Positions 4,808 to 5,821 of a DNA stretch of 5,821 bases are shown piece after piece. This stretch comes from a bacterium (lineage in GTDB: Bacteria; Elusimicrobiota; Elusimicrobia; Elusimicrobiales; UBA9959): positions 1-5,821 of the forward strand of contig JAKAMO010000143.1 in NCBI GenBank assembly GCA_021812825.1, written 5' to 3'. Below the pieces are notes generated by a model. That model worked only from the letters and a program-made list of their open reading frames with translations. It was not told where the DNA came from and did no database searches. The translations under genes and the position numbers were made by a program. The stretch's first letter is position 1. The number at the start of each line of letters is the position of its first letter.

Positions 4808-5821
4808 ATGAGGATTTTGATAGCCCCCAACGCCTTCAAGGGAACGCTCAGCGCCGGGGAGGCCGGAGAGGCCGCGGCCGGAGCCGTGAGAGAGGTCCTG
4901 CCGTCGGCGCGCGCCGAGGTCCTGCCTATAGCTGACGGCGGGGACGGCCTGCTCGAAGCGCTGCGGCCTGTCCTGGGCGGCAGGCTCGTGACCAGCCGCG
5001 TCGAGGGTCCGCTGGGGCGTAAGCTGGCCGCGCGCTGGCTGCTGGCCGGCCGTACGGCCGTCATAGAGATGTCCGAGGCCGCCGGGCTGAGGAGGATGGG
5101 CGGGAGGGCGCTGCGGCCGATGGAAGCCACCACCGCCGGCGTCGGCAGCCTTATGCTCGAGGCGGTAAGGCGCGGCGCCAAGGAACTTGTGATAGGGCTA
5201 GGAGGCAGCGCTTCCAACGACGGGGGGGCAGGGTGCGCCCAGGCCTTCGGCTTCTCGCTGCTGGACGCGGCCGGCAGGCCCGTCCCGCCGGGCGCGGCTG
5301 GCGCCGGGCTTTTGAAGAGGATACTGCCGGGGAGCGCCGCAGCGCGGCTGCGCGGCGTGAAGGTCACCGGTCTGGCCGACGTCAGGAACCCCCTTTGCGG
5401 CCGGCTGGGGTCCGCCCGGGTCTTCGGCCCCCAGAAAGGGGCCGGCCCGAGGGAGGTCGCGGCCATGGAAAAGGCGCTCAGGGACTACGCGGCCGCGGTA
5501 AGACGGGAATTGGGCGTTAGCATCTCGTCCCTGCCCGGCGGCGCCGCCGCCGGCGGGCTGGGGGCGGGCCTCGCGGCCTTCTTCGGCGCCTCGCTGGAGG
5601 ACGGCTCCTCTTTCGTCCTCTCGAGGCTTGGTTTCGAGCGGAAGCTGGCCGCGGCGGACCTGCTGATAACCGGCGAGGGCCGCTTCGACGAGCAGACCTT
5701 CTACGGCAAGGCTCCGGGCGCCGCGCTGGCGGCCGCGAAGCGGCTGGGCAAGCCGGCGGTGGTGGTCTGCGGCAGGTCCCTGCTGCGCGGCGGGGCCCTG
5801 CGGCGCCGCGGCGTCTCGCTG
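4808..5821 (+). CDS. glxK: Glycerate kinase (GlxK/GarK family), 3' end outside window
   Basis: An ATG at 4808 opens a frame of 338 codons that is still open at the last base. Family members such as E. coli GlxK are about 380 residues, so some 40 residues are missing. The enzyme phosphorylates D-glycerate with ATP, giving 2-phosphoglycerate in this family, and is cytoplasmic; it feeds glycerate from glyoxylate, sugar-acid or serine breakdown into glycolysis. Family motifs appear in order: MRILIAPNAFKGTLSA (1-16), IADGGDG (41-47), GLGGSASNDGGAG (130-142), DVRNPLCG (191-198), FGPQKGA (206-212), PGGAAAGGLGAG (243-254) and LLITGEGRFDEQT (285-297) followed by GK.PG. The start fits because the family begins with this strand and P-N-x-F-K motif, although no ribosome-binding site precedes it. 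Base composition is like its neighbours. The symbol follows the COG-level family name; glxK versus garK cannot be separated. Confidence 0.95.
   Translation, partial: MRILIAPNAFKGTLSAGEAGEAAAGAVREVLPSARAEVLPIADGGDGLLEALRPVLGGRLVTSRVEGPLGRKLAARWLLAGRTAVIEMSEAAGLRRMGGRALRPMEATTAGVGSLMLEAVRRGAKELVIGLGGSASNDGGAGCAQAFGFSLLDAAGRPVPPGAAGAGLLKRILPGSAAARLRGVKVTGLADVRNPLCGRLGSARVFGPQKGAGPREVAAMEKALRDYAAAVRRELGVSISSLPGGAAAGGLGAGLAAFFGASLEDGSSFVLSRLGFERKLAAADLLITGEGRFDEQTFYGKAPGAALAAAKRLGKPAVVVCGRSLLRGGALRRRGVSL

Noticed and set aside
4798..5466. Minus-strand open frame (222 codons) opposite glycerate kinase
   Set aside because: The opposite strand carries the full ordered set of glycerate kinase motifs. 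This frame is Ser/Pro/Ala-rich and matches nothing.
5526..5580. GGC/GCC-rich run that looks like a possible simple repeat
   Set aside because: It encodes the conserved Gly/Ala-rich glycerate kinase motif (PGGAAAGGLGAG), so the pattern is explained by protein sequence and GC-rich codon choice.

Overview
The window is high-GC bacterial DNA with tightly packed genes. It holds seven protein-coding genes, two of them cut by the window edges. I see no rRNA, tRNA, CRISPR, insertion sequence or phage gene. The envelope proteins (a Sec-type signal peptide on one, an N-terminal membrane anchor on another), the GC-rich coding and an unexpected preference for the isoleucine codon ATA suggest a deep-branching Gram-negative lineage. 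Elusimicrobiota is my best guess, held with low confidence because no marker gene is present.

Layout: (1) Positions 1-117, plus strand, are the last 38 codons of an integral membrane protein, ending in one hydrophobic helix. (2) A hairpin followed by a T-run at about 116-148 probably terminates transcription from both sides. (3) Positions 164-4759, minus strand, form a five-gene cluster that looks like one operon, read from right to left. The genes are a TatD-associated-type radical SAM protein (4106-4759), a small membrane-anchored AMPK/CBM48-like glycogen-binding-domain protein (3645-4106), a secreted GH57-like protein with a glucodextranase-C-like tail (1963-3648), a Nif3/YbgI-family metalloprotein (1170-1925), and a class III nucleotide cyclase fused to an RDD membrane domain (164-1144). 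The first three overlap at their stop/start codons (TGATG and ATGA). The other two follow after gaps of 37 and 25 bp, each with a clear Shine-Dalgarno sequence. (4) A 48-bp AT-richer divergent spacer (4760-4807) is the only likely promoter region. (5) From 4808 to the window end on the plus strand is a glycerate kinase lacking only its last few dozen residues.

How the genes may work together: the CBM48-like anchor and the secreted GH57-like protein are translationally coupled, and both belong to alpha-glucan-related families, so they may form an envelope complex. Both are degenerate at positions usually conserved for sugar binding or catalysis, which suggests a binding or structural role rather than hydrolysis. 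The cyclase keeps every catalytic residue I can check and carries its membrane domain at the C-terminus, an uncommon order. No direct functional link between the cyclase, Nif3, radical SAM and glycan-related genes can be read from the sequence; that they form one system is inference from operon structure alone.
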